Positions 16,480-25,069 of a DNA stretch of 64,000 nt are shown here, piece after piece. The notes under the pieces were generated by a model that was not told the origin of the DNA, ran no database searches, and saw nothing but the letters and a program-made list of their open reading frames with translations. The DNA comes from Streptococcus ilei (GTDB lineage: Bacteria; Bacillota; Bacilli; Lactobacillales; Streptococcaceae). Both the position numbers and the translations under genes were made by a program. The stretch lies in NCBI RefSeq assembly GCF_000479335.1, contig NC_022584.1, forward strand, positions 496,001 to 560,000, read 5' to 3'. The first letter of the stretch is position 1, and every line of letters starts with the position of its first letter.

Positions 16480-18216
16480 CTATTCTTCTGTCAATGATTG
16501 ATTATTCAACTGTGAGCGGGCAATTTCACTGTAGATTTCATTGGTTTCCAGAAGCTCTTCATGCGTTCCACGACCAACGATTTCTCCATGATCCAAGACA
16601 ATGATTTGATCCGCATCCATAATGGTCCCAACCCGCTGGGCAACGATTAAGACGGTCGCATCTCCTGTCACTTCCTTGAGACGTTTTCTCAACGTTGCAT
16701 CTGTCTTATAGTCCAGAGCCGAGAAGGAATCATCAAAGATATAGATATCCGGCTCCTTCACAACTGCACGTGCAATCGATAAACGTTGCTTCTGACCTCC
16801 AGAAAGGTTGCTACCACCTTCTGCTAAATGAGTGTCAAACTGTTCTTCCTTACTCTCGATAAATTCCTTGGCTTGGGCTACATCTGCTGCCTTATCTAGT
16901 TCTTCTATACTCGCATCTTCCTTGCCATAACGAAGGTTTTCAGCGATGGTCCCTGTAAAGAGCAGGGCCTTCTGCGGGATAAATCCAATCTTATGGCGCA
17001 AGGCTTTAACGTTAAAATCACGAACATCCACGCCATCAACCAAGATTTTCCCTAAGGTGACATCATAGAATCGAGGAATGAGCTGAACGAGAGAGGATTT
17101 CCCAGAACCGGTCGATCCGATAAAGGCGATGGTTTCACCCGGTTTAGCCTTAAAGGAAATATTGTGAAGGACTGGATTCTCTGTTTCACCAGGATAGGCA
17201 AAAGTGACATTATCAAATTCCAGATAACCCTTGGTTTCTGTCTCAGTTACCCCATTTTCATTTGGATCAATGGAAATGGGCATGTCCATTATTTCTTTCA
17301 AACGATGACTGGAGACAGCTGTCCGTGGGTACATGGTAAAGAGATTGGCTAGGAAAAGGAATGAAAGCAAGGCATGGAAACTGTATTCGATAAAGGCGAC
17401 AAGATTACCGATTTCTAAACTCCCATCCCCTAGAGGATCCAAGGCAAACCACACAATAGCTACAATCATAGCGATGATGATTTGGACAAAGAGTGGCTCC
17501 GTCAAACCAGTCAGTTTAAAGAGTTTATTAGAGTTGTCCGCATAGACTGCATTAGCTTGGCCAAACTTTTCCTCTTGGAATTCCTCACGTGCAAAAGCAC
17601 GAATGACACGAAGGCCTGTAAGATTCTCTCGTGCATATTGATTGAGCTTATCTAGGGTTTCCTGCTGCTTCTCTGACAAAGGCTTGGTCTTAACAGCTAC
17701 ATACCAGACCACCACGGCCAAAAAAGGCATCGAAATCGCCACAATCCAGGCAAGAGATGGACTCGTTTGTAAAATCAACAGAATACTCGACACCATCATG
17801 ATGGGAGTAATGACCCCAAGTTTTAACATCTGGTCAGAAAACTGCATCAGGACAAAAGCATCAGACGTCATCCGTGTCACTAAAGAAGAAACGCCAATCT
17901 TTTCATACTCATGGTGAGAATATTCCTGAAGCTTCTCATAAAGATCATTCCGCATATCCATAACCATGGTTGTAGTAATCTTCCCAACCGCATAGGCCAG
18001 AACGATTCGACCAAGAATTCCGACGATGATCACACCAAACATAACCCAGGCCCAGAAATAAACACGCTCTATATCTCTCGGATTGATTCCCTCATCAATC
18101 ATACGGGCCAAAACAGTTGGCAAACCGAGATTAACAATCACAAAAAAGATGGCTGCTGTAAAATTCAAGCACAACCATTTTGGATATTTTCTCAAATAAG
18201 ACCAAATATATCCCAT
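16480..18216 (-). CDS. ABC exporter half-transporter with degenerate catalytic Glu
   Basis: A 578-residue exporter subunit: six N-terminal helices then an ATPase with Walker A GSTGSGKSS and consensus signature LSGGQKQR. Walker B reads IYIFDDSFSALD, so Asp replaces the catalytic Glu, the mark of the degenerate site in heterodimeric type IV exporters. The start at 18216 follows GGGAGGAG; an in-frame TTG seven codons upstream overlaps that site and is less likely. It is the first gene of the two-gene operon. Confidence 0.9.
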   Translation of the reverse strand: MGYIWSYLRKYPKWLCLNFTAAIFFVIVNLGLPTVLARMIDEGINPRDIERVYFWAWVMFGVIIVGILGRIVLAYAVGKITTTMVMDMRNDLYEKLQEYSHHEYEKIGVSSLVTRMTSDAFVLMQFSDQMLKLGVITPIMMVSSILLILQTSPSLAWIVAISMPFLAVVVWYVAVKTKPLSEKQQETLDKLNQYARENLTGLRVIRAFAREEFQEEKFGQANAVYADNSNKLFKLTGLTEPLFVQIIIAMIVAIVWFALDPLGDGSLEIGNLVAFIEYSFHALLSFLFLANLFTMYPRTAVSSHRLKEIMDMPISIDPNENGVTETETKGYLEFDNVTFAYPGETENPVLHNISFKAKPGETIAFIGSTGSGKSSLVQLIPRFYDVTLGKILVDGVDVRDFNVKALRHKIGFIPQKALLFTGTIAENLRYGKEDASIEELDKAADVAQAKEFIESKEEQFDTHLAEGGSNLSGGQKQRLSIARAVVKEPDIYIFDDSFSALDYKTDATLRKRLKEVTGDATVLIVAQRVGTIMDADQIIVLDHGEIVGRGTHEELLETNEIYSEIARSQLNNQSLTEE

Positions 18217-18367
18217 ACCTTTCTCCTCCCTATACAATAAAAAAGCACCGTCAAGTACTTTTTAAATGATTCTAGAAAGCTCACACGCCTTCTTCACAGT
18301 AACCTCATTATATCAGAACCCTAGGTGGCTAGCAAGGAAAAGAGCTAATGAAAACCATGAAGAAAAA

Positions 18368-18393
18368 AGAGGATAGCCTCAGCCATCCCCTCT
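18368..18393 (-). terminator. Terminator after the small lipoprotein gene
   Basis: AGAGG(G)GATGGC ... GCTATCCTCT imperfect hairpin followed on the minus strand by a T run, directly after the lipoprotein stop at 18402. Confidence 0.75.
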
Positions 18394-18401
18394 AGATACG
18401 A

Positions 18402-18854
18402 TTATTTCTGACGTTTGAATTTTGCATCTTTGAAGAAAGCAAAAACTTCATAATCACTAGATTCTGCTTTTGATACATCCAAAGTTAAAACATCACCATC
18501 AATCTTATACTTGACTTTATCTTTACCACCTTCTGCTGATTCAAGAGTTTTAGCATTTTGATCAGCTTTCAGGTCAATTGTTTTCTTTTTGCTTTCACCA
18601 AGAGCTTTCATTTCGATAATCATCTTAGCTTTTGTATCTTTAATTTCAATTGTCATTGTCAAATCAAATTGATCAATCACCTGCTCAAGTTGTTCCTCAC
18701 TAGCCCCTTGCTTTTTAAGGATGCTTTTAATTTGATCCTTCTCAGCTTTATAGACATATTTCCCATTATCGCTAGTTGTAGAACCACAAGCTACAAGGAA
18801 AATCGCACCAACTGCCAACAAAGCAGCAAAGACAAGACGTTTAAAGTATTTCAT
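18402..18854 (-). CDS. Small secreted lipoprotein of unknown function
   Basis: 150 residues with lipoprotein signal and lipobox FLVACG (Cys about residue 23). The mature part is Lys/Asp/Glu-rich and is probably mostly beta, with a helical segment (DQIKSILKKQGASEEQLEQVI) and a C-terminal KDAKFKRQK. It resembles the small streptococcal lipoproteins annotated as hypothetical; I cannot assign a ligand. AAAGGAGA precedes the start. Confidence 0.8.
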   Translation of the reverse strand: MKYFKRLVFAALLAVGAIFLVACGSTTSDNGKYVYKAEKDQIKSILKKQGASEEQLEQVIDQFDLTMTIEIKDTKAKMIIEMKALGESKKKTIDLKADQNAKTLESAEGGKDKVKYKIDGDVLTLDVSKAESSDYEVFAFFKDAKFKRQK

Positions 18855-19051
18855 CAGAAATCTCCTTTTTTGTTGATAAGGACTATTCTATCAAAAAAAT
18901 AGAAGTCTAACAATATAATAAATTAGTAAGAACTCGATAAGAATTGGGAGTAACCGTTGGGAATGCACTGTTCTACAGCGTTTAAGAGCGAAAGTACGCT
19001 GAATGATTTAAAGACTTTTTTTACAGTACCATACTTCTTTCGTGAAAAAAT

Positions 19052-19078
19052 AAAGAAGATAGCAATACTATCCTCTTT
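19052..19078 (-). terminator. Orphan terminator-like hairpin
   Basis: AAAGA-GATAG / CTATC-TCTTT stem (one mismatch) with ATTTTTT after it on the minus strand. It follows no intact gene, only the short open frame at 19116-19271. This supports the idea that a minus-strand gene once ended here. Confidence 0.5.
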
Positions 19079-19115
19079 TGAAACTATAGGCTACTCCTGC
19101 TCATTCCCAAACAAA

Positions 19116-19271
19116 CTAACTGAGGCAGAACTGCGTTCCTGTCTTATCCTTAATTTCAAGTTCAACTTTTAACTTTATTCGATTAACGAAAAGACTAGAT
19201 CCACTATTTGTCCCACCTTCTTTTTCATCCATTTCTAAGGTTTCTTCAGATATAGGATCAAATACAAAGAA
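19116..19271 (-). pseudogene. Possible gene remnant, 51-codon open frame without credible start
   Basis: Between the rplL terminator and the orphan hairpin a minus-strand frame of 51 codons ends in a stop at 19116. Its C-terminal part (VELEIKDKTGTQFCLS) looks protein-like, with regular codon use, but no start codon with a ribosome site is present and a stop lies just upstream. I read it as the tail of a decayed gene; I do not recognise the family. The rest of the 18855-19340 interval shows only low-complexity A/T sequence. Confidence 0.3.
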
Positions 19272-19294
19272 CTAAATTCGAAATTGTACACAAA

Positions 19295-19320
19295 AAAACC
19301 GAGGTCTAAACCTCGGTTTT
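19295..19320. terminator. rplJL terminator
   Basis: A perfect 10-base stem AAAACCGAGG / CCTCGGTTTT with a six-base loop and flanking A/T runs, 20 bases after the rplL stop. Confidence 0.92.
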
Positions 19321-19340
19321 CATTTTGATTGGAAACTCTA

Positions 19341-19709
19341 TTATTTAAGAGTAACTGAAGCTCCAGCTTCTTCCAATTTAGCTTTGATTTCTTCAGCTTC
19401 AGCTGTAGCAACACCTTCTTTAACAAGTGCAGGTGCTCCATCAACAAGTTCTTTAGCTTCTTTAAGACCAAGACCAGTGATTTCACGCACAACTTTGATA
19501 ACGCCGACTTTCTTGTCGCCTGCAGATGTCAATTCAACGTCGAATGAATCTTTAGCAGCACCAGCGTCAGCAGCACCAGCTGCAGCAACAGCTACAGGAG
19601 CAGCTGCAGTTACACCAAATTCTTCTTCGATAGCTTTTACAAGGTCGTTCAATTCAAGGATTGAAGCTTCTTTAATTTCAGCAATAATGTTTTCAATGTT
19701 CAATGCCAT
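19341..19709 (-). CDS. rplL: 50S ribosomal protein L7/L12
   Basis: 122 residues: an N-terminal dimerisation helix region ([16 protein letters not shown]), an Ala/Gly-rich hinge around residues 35-52, and the C-terminal factor-binding domain with [20 protein letters not shown]. It forms the ribosomal stalk that recruits translation GTPases. The start at 19709 follows GGAGGAAAT. It is co-transcribed with rplJ. Confidence 0.98.
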   Translation of the reverse strand: MALNIENIIAEIKEASILELNDLVKAIEEEFGVTAAAPVAVAAAGAADAGAAKDSFDVELTSAGDKKVGVIKVVREITGLGLKEAKELVDGAPALVKEGVATAEAEEIKAKLEEAGASVTLK

Positions 19710-19785
19710 TGTTATTTCCTCCAAATAAGTTTTAAATTTTTTATTTATATTTTTTTGTAGCTAGGCTACGCTGCGTAGCTTAAGA

Positions 19786-20286
19786 TTAAGCCGCGTCTTC
19801 TTTGTTGTCTGCAACCGCTTTGACTGCAAGAGCAACGTTGCGCACTGGCGCTTGAAGTACAGAAAGGAGCATAGAAAGAAGTCCTTCGCGGTTTGGAAGA
19901 GTTGCAAGAGCAAGGATCTCTTCTTTTGATGCGACAGCGCCTTCGATTGCACCACCCTTGATTTCAAGTGCGTCAGCAGTTTTAGAAAAGTCGTTCAAGA
20001 TTTTCGCTGGTGCGATAACATCTTCATTAGAAAATGCTACAGCAGATGGTCCAACAAATACTGATGCCAATTCTTCAAGACCAGCTTTTTCAGCTGCACG
20101 ACGTAAGATTGAGTTTTTAATAACTTTGTACTCAACTTCGCTTCCACGAAGCTCACGACGAAGAACTGTATCTTGGTCAACTGTCAAACCACGAGCGTCT
20201 ACAACGACGATTGATGCAGCAGCTTTCATTTTCTCAGCTACTACGTCAACTAGTTCCGCTTTTTTAGCAATAATTGCTTCACTCAT
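19786..20286 (-). CDS. rplJ: 50S ribosomal protein L10
   Basis: 166 residues. The N-terminal globular domain carries [12 protein letters not shown] and LRRELRGS; the C-terminal helix anchors L7/L12 dimers. The start at 20286 (MSEAIIAKK) follows GGAGGTG, whereas the longer open frame runs back into the leader RNA. It is first in the rplJ-rplL operon and is regulated by the L10 leader upstream. Confidence 0.98.
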   Translation of the reverse strand: MSEAIIAKKAELVDVVAEKMKAAASIVVVDARGLTVDQDTVLRRELRGSEVEYKVIKNSILRRAAEKAGLEELASVFVGPSAVAFSNEDVIAPAKILNDFSKTADALEIKGGAIEGAVASKEEILALATLPNREGLLSMLLSVLQAPVRNVALAVKAVADNKEDAA

Positions 20287-20299
20287 TAGTGTGTTCACC

Positions 20300-20458
20300 T
20301 CCGTAATTATTTTGCTTGGGGAATTTTTCCAAAAGAAAAACGCGCCCAAACCTAGACACGAAAGTACAATACGCTTCTTTTTACATGATACGTTTTGTCC
20401 TCGGTAGGATATTTACGAGTCGAGCTCCCCTACTGTCTTAGGCAGTTTTTTCAAACCA
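20300..20458 (-). promoter_or_regulatory. L10 (rplJ) ribosomal protein leader RNA
   Basis: The minus-strand transcript contains the paired elements ACTGCCTAAGACAGTAGG and TATCCTACCGAGGAC typical of Gram-positive rplJ leaders, where L10 or L10-L12 binds and represses its own synthesis. It fills the space between the promoter and the rplJ ribosome site. Confidence 0.8.
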
Positions 20459-20464
20459 TTACTT

Positions 20465-20493
20465 AGTTTATCACATAAAAAAAAAGAATGCAA
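20465..20493 (-). promoter_or_regulatory. rplJL promoter
   Basis: TTGCAT (20488-20493) and TAAACT (20465-20470) are spaced by 17 bases on the minus strand, just before the L10 leader. Confidence 0.6.
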
Positions 20494-20523
20494 GTATTTT
20501 TGCAAACTTTTTTTAAAAAATAT

Positions 20524-21321
20524 TTAATCTTTATAAATAGTCTTTGTACGATTGAGCCATGCATAGGCCAAGCCCATGAGTACTCCTCCTCCTACCCAGT
20601 TACCTACAAAAGTGACAGCGTAATGACGAAGGACATTGAAGAACTCTAAATGAGGCAAATCTTTAGAAATAGAATTAAAGGTAGCCAGTGAGAAAGAAGC
20701 AAAGTTTGCCGCAATGTGTTCATTTGTAAGAAATACAAACATATAAATAGCTGACAAAGCCAACAAAACTTTCGCTGTTTCATCTTTAAAGAAAAGGTAG
20801 GACAAGATTGCTATGTTAACGAAGATGTTGGCAATAACTCCTTCGAAGAAGACCAATTGATTCGAACGTTGGAGCTTCATCTCTACAACCGAGCCAAGGA
20901 AGCCTTTTGGATTTAGGTTTGCAAATGCACTAGTCTGTCCAAAGAGGAAAGCGAGGAACAAAGCACCGACTAGGTTAAAGAATGTACAATAGAGTAAAAT
21001 TTCTAAAGCTTTTTTCCAATTAATCTTCTTTAAATAAACACCAGCTGTAAGGTACATCATATTGGAAGTCGTTAACTCACTATTTAAGAATAGTAAATAA
21101 ACCAATCCCCAGGCAAAAATAAACGGGAATAAGAAACGACCAGAACCTGGCAAGAAGGTGTTGAGAAGGTCTGCCCCCACAATCCCTACTGCAGTACTCA
21201 TTGTCAAAAACGCACCCGCAAACATAGATCGAACCGCATAACGAGCTTTAGAAGCTGTATACAATTCTTCCTTCTTCTGACATGCTGCTTCTACCTTAAG
21301 AACAAAATTTGATTCTCCCAT
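20524..21321 (-). CDS. Formate/nitrite transporter family channel
   Basis: A 265-residue polytopic protein of the FNT family with about six helices. Its conserved blocks include GAFLTMSTAVGIVGAD, FLNSELTTSNMMYL and FLTNEHIAANFASF, the last resembling the central-His region (NEHIAAN). FNT channels pass formate, nitrite or related weak acids. In a fermentative streptococcus, formate export after pyruvate formate-lyase is the likeliest role, but the substrate is not shown by the sequence. The start at 21321 follows AAGGAG. Confidence 0.88.
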   Translation of the reverse strand: MGESNFVLKVEAACQKKEELYTASKARYAVRSMFAGAFLTMSTAVGIVGADLLNTFLPGSGRFLFPFIFAWGLVYLLFLNSELTTSNMMYLTAGVYLKKINWKKALEILLYCTFFNLVGALFLAFLFGQTSAFANLNPKGFLGSVVEMKLQRSNQLVFFEGVIANIFVNIAILSYLFFKDETAKVLLALSAIYMFVFLTNEHIAANFASFSLATFNSISKDLPHLEFFNVLRHYAVTFVGNWVGGGVLMGLAYAWLNRTKTIYKD

Positions 21322-21466
21322 CTGAATCTCCTTATATATTGGATTTGTGAACTTCTTCATTATATCATAGAATGGAATTCCTGAAAAGGCTTTCAGAAAA
21401 ATTTAAATAAAAATACTGGGTTCCACAACAAATATAAATAAAACGATTTAAAACGATGAAATAAAA

Positions 21467-21489
21467 AAACAGACTATGATAGTCTGTTT
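21467..21489 (-). terminator. Terminator of the glucosaminidase gene
   Basis: AAACAGACTA / TAGTCTGTTT hairpin with a three-base loop and flanking A/T, 23 bases after the stop. Confidence 0.85.
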
Positions 21490-21511
21490 ATAATTCAATT
21501 TAATTCATATA

Positions 21512-22210
21512 TTATAAGAAACGATTCGCCCAAGCGATATCCAAGTTCAAGATTTCTTGGGTCGTATATTGTTGGCGATAAGGGTTGTAAACTGTCCCTT
21601 CATATCCACCATAAACACTTGGTGAATCATATTGAGTAAGATTGTAAGCTTCAATAATGTGGTTCAATTTTGCATAGTAACTAGTGTCAGTAGCATAGAC
21701 ACCAGTTAAAGCAGCTGTTGCATCCTGATAGCTTGTTGTATTGCTCTTCCAAGCTCCTGCAAAATGACCTTGTTTCAAAACCGCAACGTAGTCTTGCAAT
21801 GATTCATAGTAGCTAGGGTATGAACGGAAAGCATCATTGATGGTATAGGCATTTCCAGCACCGTCATCTTCCCAAGTTTGCATCACTGCAGATTGACCAG
21901 CATAGCTCCCTTTAATACCAAAAAGGTTATAGTGTGGATACGATGACAAACCAGATTGACCTGAACCACTTTCTAAAATGGCTTGAGCAATCATAACAGA
22001 TGCATACAGATCATTTTCTTGACCAAGTTGGCGAGCAGATTCACCGATTTGTGAGATGAAGGCTTCTGTCGGATCTGCATATTGAGAATATGCTTCATCA
22101 TTTGCTCCAACGTTTCCTACGTGCTCACTCATGGCTGCTGCTACTGTTCCTGCAGCTACCAGAGCTACTAAGGATCCAATCAATTTCGATTTATTTAGTA
22201 TTTTTTTCAA
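21512..22210 (-). CDS. Secreted glucosaminidase-domain cell wall hydrolase (GH73-like)
   Basis: 232 residues with a signal peptide (about residues 1-36) and a mannosyl-glycoprotein endo-beta-N-acetylglucosaminidase-like domain. The catalytic Glu is residue 80 in IAQAILESGSG, followed by NLFGIKGSYAG and a Tyr-rich end of the fold. It is predicted to cut peptidoglycan glycan strands in wall turnover or cell separation. No wall anchor or binding repeats are present, so it is secreted free or held by charge. It is a stand-alone gene with its own terminator. Confidence 0.9.
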   Translation of the reverse strand: MKKILNKSKLIGSLVALVAAGTVAAAMSEHVGNVGANDEAYSQYADPTEAFISQIGESARQLGQENDLYASVMIAQAILESGSGQSGLSSYPHYNLFGIKGSYAGQSAVMQTWEDDGAGNAYTINDAFRSYPSYYESLQDYVAVLKQGHFAGAWKSNTTSYQDATAALTGVYATDTSYYAKLNHIIEAYNLTQYDSPSVYGGYEGTVYNPYRQQYTTQEILNLDIAWANRFL

Positions 22211-22356
22211 TGTGATAATCTCCTAATGTTTTAATGAAAACTCTTTAAGATGATTATAGCACAGAAAAGCATTAAATTGTTGAGTTCAATATTACGTTTT
22301 AATTACAATATCGAGATAAATCAAACAAATAAATAACAGATCAGTAATAATACGAT

Positions 22357-22953
22357 TTATTCCGAGAAACTAAAGTTAAAAATTACATCCCAAGCTTCTT
22401 CTACTCCAGTTTTATTGACCGATGAAAAGATGATAAAGGTATCTGTTTTATCAAAATCCAATTTCTTCTTGATCATGGATTCATGCTTGTTCCATTTTCC
22501 TCTTGGAATTTTGTCGGCTTTCGTCGCAACCAAGATAACAGGGATCTCGTAATATTTTAAAAACTCGTACATCTGGACATCATCTGCTGAGGGTTCATGA
22601 CGAAGATCTACCAAGCTGACAACCGCTCTTAAATTTTCTCTCGTTGTCAGATATTCTTCAATCATCTTGCCCCATTTCTCGCGTTCTTTTTTGGAGACAC
22701 GGGCATACCCATAGCCGGGTACATCGACAAAACGAAGTTTGTCATCGATATTGAAAAAGTTTAACAACTGTGTTTTTCCTGGTTTTCCAGATGTACGGGC
22801 CAAGTTCTTGCGATTTAGCATGGTATTTATAAAAGAAGACTTGCCGACATTTGATCGACCGGCAAGTGCAACTTCTGGGATATCATCTTGAGGATAATGG
22901 CTTTTATTAGCAGCACTCAAGAGGATATCCGCATTATGAGTATTTACTTTCAT
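22357..22953 (-). CDS. ysxC: Ribosome biogenesis GTPase YsxC/EngB
   Basis: A 198-residue Era-like GTPase with G1 [10 protein letters not shown]3 DVPGYG and G4 TKAD. It acts in late 50S subunit assembly and is essential in many Firmicutes. It lies 11 bases downstream of clpX, the conserved streptococcal clpX-ysxC pair, and is probably co-transcribed with it. Confidence 0.97.
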   Translation of the reverse strand: MKVNTHNADILLSAANKSHYPQDDIPEVALAGRSNVGKSSFINTMLNRKNLARTSGKPGKTQLLNFFNIDDKLRFVDVPGYGYARVSKKEREKWGKMIEEYLTTRENLRAVVSLVDLRHEPSADDVQMYEFLKYYEIPVILVATKADKIPRGKWNKHESMIKKKLDFDKTDTFIIFSSVNKTGVEEAWDVIFNFSFSE

Positions 22954-22964
22954 AGAATTTCTTT

Positions 22965-24197
22965 CTAGGCAGTTTCTAAAATTGGTTTTTCAGTTCCGTT
23001 AACTGCTTCTTTGGTGATCCGAACCATTTTGACGTCTTCTTGACTTGGAACTTCAAACATCACATCCAACATAGTTTCTTCGATGATGGAGCGTAGTCCG
23101 CGAGCACCAGTCTTGCGTTCAATGGCTTTACTTGCAATTTCTTCTAGCGCTTCGTCATCAAATTCTAATTCAACATCATCGAAGGATAAGAGAGCCTGAT
23201 ATTGTTTCACCAAGGCATTTCTTGGTTCTTTCAAAATACGAACCAAGTCATCCACTGTCAATTGCTCTAATGCAGCAAGAACTGGAAGACGACCGATTAA
23301 CTCAGGAATAATACCGAATTTTTGGATATCTTCTGCAATGATTTCTTGCATGTAAGAGCTGGATTCATCAATGGCTTTGTTGTTTTGACCAAACCCAATA
23401 ATCTTTTCACCTAGACGTTGTTTCACAATTTCTTCAATTCCATCAAAGGCTCCACCAACGATGAAAAGAATGTTTTTGGTGTCAACTTGGATCATCTCTT
23501 GTTGAGGATGCTTGCGTCCGCCTTGAGGTGGAACACTCGCTACAGTACCCTCGATGATCTTCAAGAGGGCTTGCTGTACCCCTTCACCAGATACATCACG
23601 AGTAATCGAGACGTTCTCACTCTTCTTGGCAATCTTATCGATTTCATCAACATAGATGATGCCTCGCTCAGCACGTTCGATATTGAAATCAGCTGCTTGC
23701 AAGAGCTTAAGAAGGATGTTCTCAACGTCTTCTCCGACGTAACTCGCTTCTGTCAAGGCTGTTGCATCGGCGATGGCAAATGGCACATTTAAACTCTTAG
23801 CAAGCGTTTGAGCTAAGAAAGTTTTTCCTGAACCTGTAGGACCGACCATCAAAATGTTTGATTTTTGTAGATCCACATCGTTGTCATCTTCACGATTTTC
23901 GTGGAAGTTAATCCGTTTGTAGTGATTGTAGACAGCTACTGCTAGTGCTCGTTTAGCACGATCTTGACCGATGACATAGTGGTTAAGGATATTGAGAAGT
24001 TCGATTGGTTTTGGAACCTCTGAAAGGTCTGCCAAGACTTCCTCAGCTAATTCTTCTCGAATGATTTCTTGAGCTAACTCAACACATTCATTACAGATAA
24101 AGGCATTGTTCCCAGCAATAATCTTCTGTACTTCGTCTTGGTTCTTACCACAAAACGAACAATAAACCATCATATCGTTTGATTGATTTGTAGGCAT
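22965..24197 (-). CDS. clpX: ATP-dependent Clp protease ATPase subunit ClpX
   Basis: A 410-residue AAA+ unfoldase with an N-terminal C4 zinc finger (CSFCGKN ... CNECVELA), Walker [10 protein letters not shown], Walker [11 protein letters not shown] and a C-terminal lid ending near [12 protein letters not shown]. It unfolds tagged proteins for ClpP. The length is normal. It lies downstream of folA and the small membrane-protein gene. Confidence 0.98.
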   Translation of the reverse strand: MPTNQSNDMMVYCSFCGKNQDEVQKIIAGNNAFICNECVELAQEIIREELAEEVLADLSEVPKPIELLNILNHYVIGQDRAKRALAVAVYNHYKRINFHENREDDNDVDLQKSNILMVGPTGSGKTFLAQTLAKSLNVPFAIADATALTEASYVGEDVENILLKLLQAADFNIERAERGIIYVDEIDKIAKKSENVSITRDVSGEGVQQALLKIIEGTVASVPPQGGRKHPQQEMIQVDTKNILFIVGGAFDGIEEIVKQRLGEKIIGFGQNNKAIDESSSYMQEIIAEDIQKFGIIPELIGRLPVLAALEQLTVDDLVRILKEPRNALVKQYQALLSFDDVELEFDDEALEEIASKAIERKTGARGLRSIIEETMLDVMFEVPSQEDVKMVRITKEAVNGTEKPILETA

Positions 24198-24230
24198 TTT
24201 CTTCTCCCGATTCTATAGTCTGTTTGTAAT

Positions 24231-24404
24231 TTATTTAAATAAAGTCATATAAAAGGCGTGAATAGAATTCACAAGATTAGTAAAGGCATTTAATAAGAAG
24301 AGGGTGGCTAAGCCATAGCGCTTTTTCCGAAGAGTCTGGGAAGCACATACCAGGCAAATCACGCATAAAACTGCTGTAAAAAAGCCAAAGATACTACGTT
24401 CCAT
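24231..24404 (-). CDS. 57-residue membrane protein between folA and clpX
   Basis: An open frame of 57 codons, MERSIFGFFTAVLCV... to ...HAFYMTLFK, with ATG at 24404 and stop at 24231. It starts four bases after the folA stop, with AAGGAAG inside the end of folA as ribosome site. Two hydrophobic helices flank a basic turn (RKKRYG), so a small two-pass membrane protein is predicted. A small gene in this position is, to my recollection, common in streptococci. The function is unknown. Confidence 0.75.
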   Translation of the reverse strand: MERSIFGFFTAVLCVICLVCASQTLRKKRYGLATLFLLNAFTNLVNSIHAFYMTLFK

Positions 24405-24407
24405 CAA

Positions 24408-24920
24408 CTAGTCTTCCTTTCTTTCAAAATGTCTAATAGTAAAGTCGTAAGGGTTTTTTTCATCTTTTTCGAATGTCCGCTCGTCTAATAATTGAAACTG
24501 GTCCCACCGGAAATCTTCTGGGAAGTAGGTATCTCCTTCCAATTCGGCATCGATGACAGTCTGATAGAGCTCCTCTAGATGAGGCTCGAAAAGACGGATG
24601 ACCTTCTCACCACCGATAATAAAGAGTGACAAATCCTGTCCCTTATACCAGTTTAAAACGTCTTCAACTGAGGTTTTTAGCAAAACCTTTTCATTCTCTA
24701 CATCATACTTGTCATCTCTAGAGAGAATGATATTGGTCCGATTTGGGAGGACGCGTTTGTTTAAACCTTCGTAGGTAACTCTTCCCATGAGGATCGCATG
24801 GCCTGTAGTCGTTTGTTTAAAGTGCTGCAATTCAGCAGGTAAATGCCAAGGCATGACCTGATCTTTGCCGATCACTCCACTCTTCGTCTGAGCCCAAATG
24901 CCAATTACTTTCTTACTCAT
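24408..24920 (-). CDS. folA: Dihydrofolate reductase
   Basis: A 170-residue DHFR: GIWAQTKSGVIGKDQVMPWHLPAEL holds the substrate and NADPH elements, with TGHAILMGRVTYEGL and SLFIIGGEKV downstream. It reduces dihydrofolate to tetrahydrofolate, the trimethoprim target, and works with ThyA encoded at 32.7 kb. It heads the folA-small gene-clpX-ysxC series. Confidence 0.97.
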   Translation of the reverse strand: MSKKVIGIWAQTKSGVIGKDQVMPWHLPAELQHFKQTTTGHAILMGRVTYEGLNKRVLPNRTNIILSRDDKYDVENEKVLLKTSVEDVLNWYKGQDLSLFIIGGEKVIRLFEPHLEELYQTVIDAELEGDTYFPEDFRWDQFQLLDERTFEKDEKNPYDFTIRHFERKED

Positions 24921-25025
24921 TTTTACATCCTTTATACTGATACTTCTATTTTATCAAATTTTTCAAGAAAAGACTGTTTCTAACTATTGCTTCCTTGAGC
25001 AAAACTTCCCATTTTTTCCCTCAAA

Positions 25026-25049
25026 AAAACCGCGATTTCTCGCGGTTTT
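25026..25049 (-). terminator. Terminator of the adhesin gene
   Basis: AAAACCGCGA / TCGCGGTTTT hairpin with a run of T on the minus strand, 20 bases after the adhesin stop. Confidence 0.9.
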
Positions 25050-25069
25050 AATGAGACAAATCCTAGATC

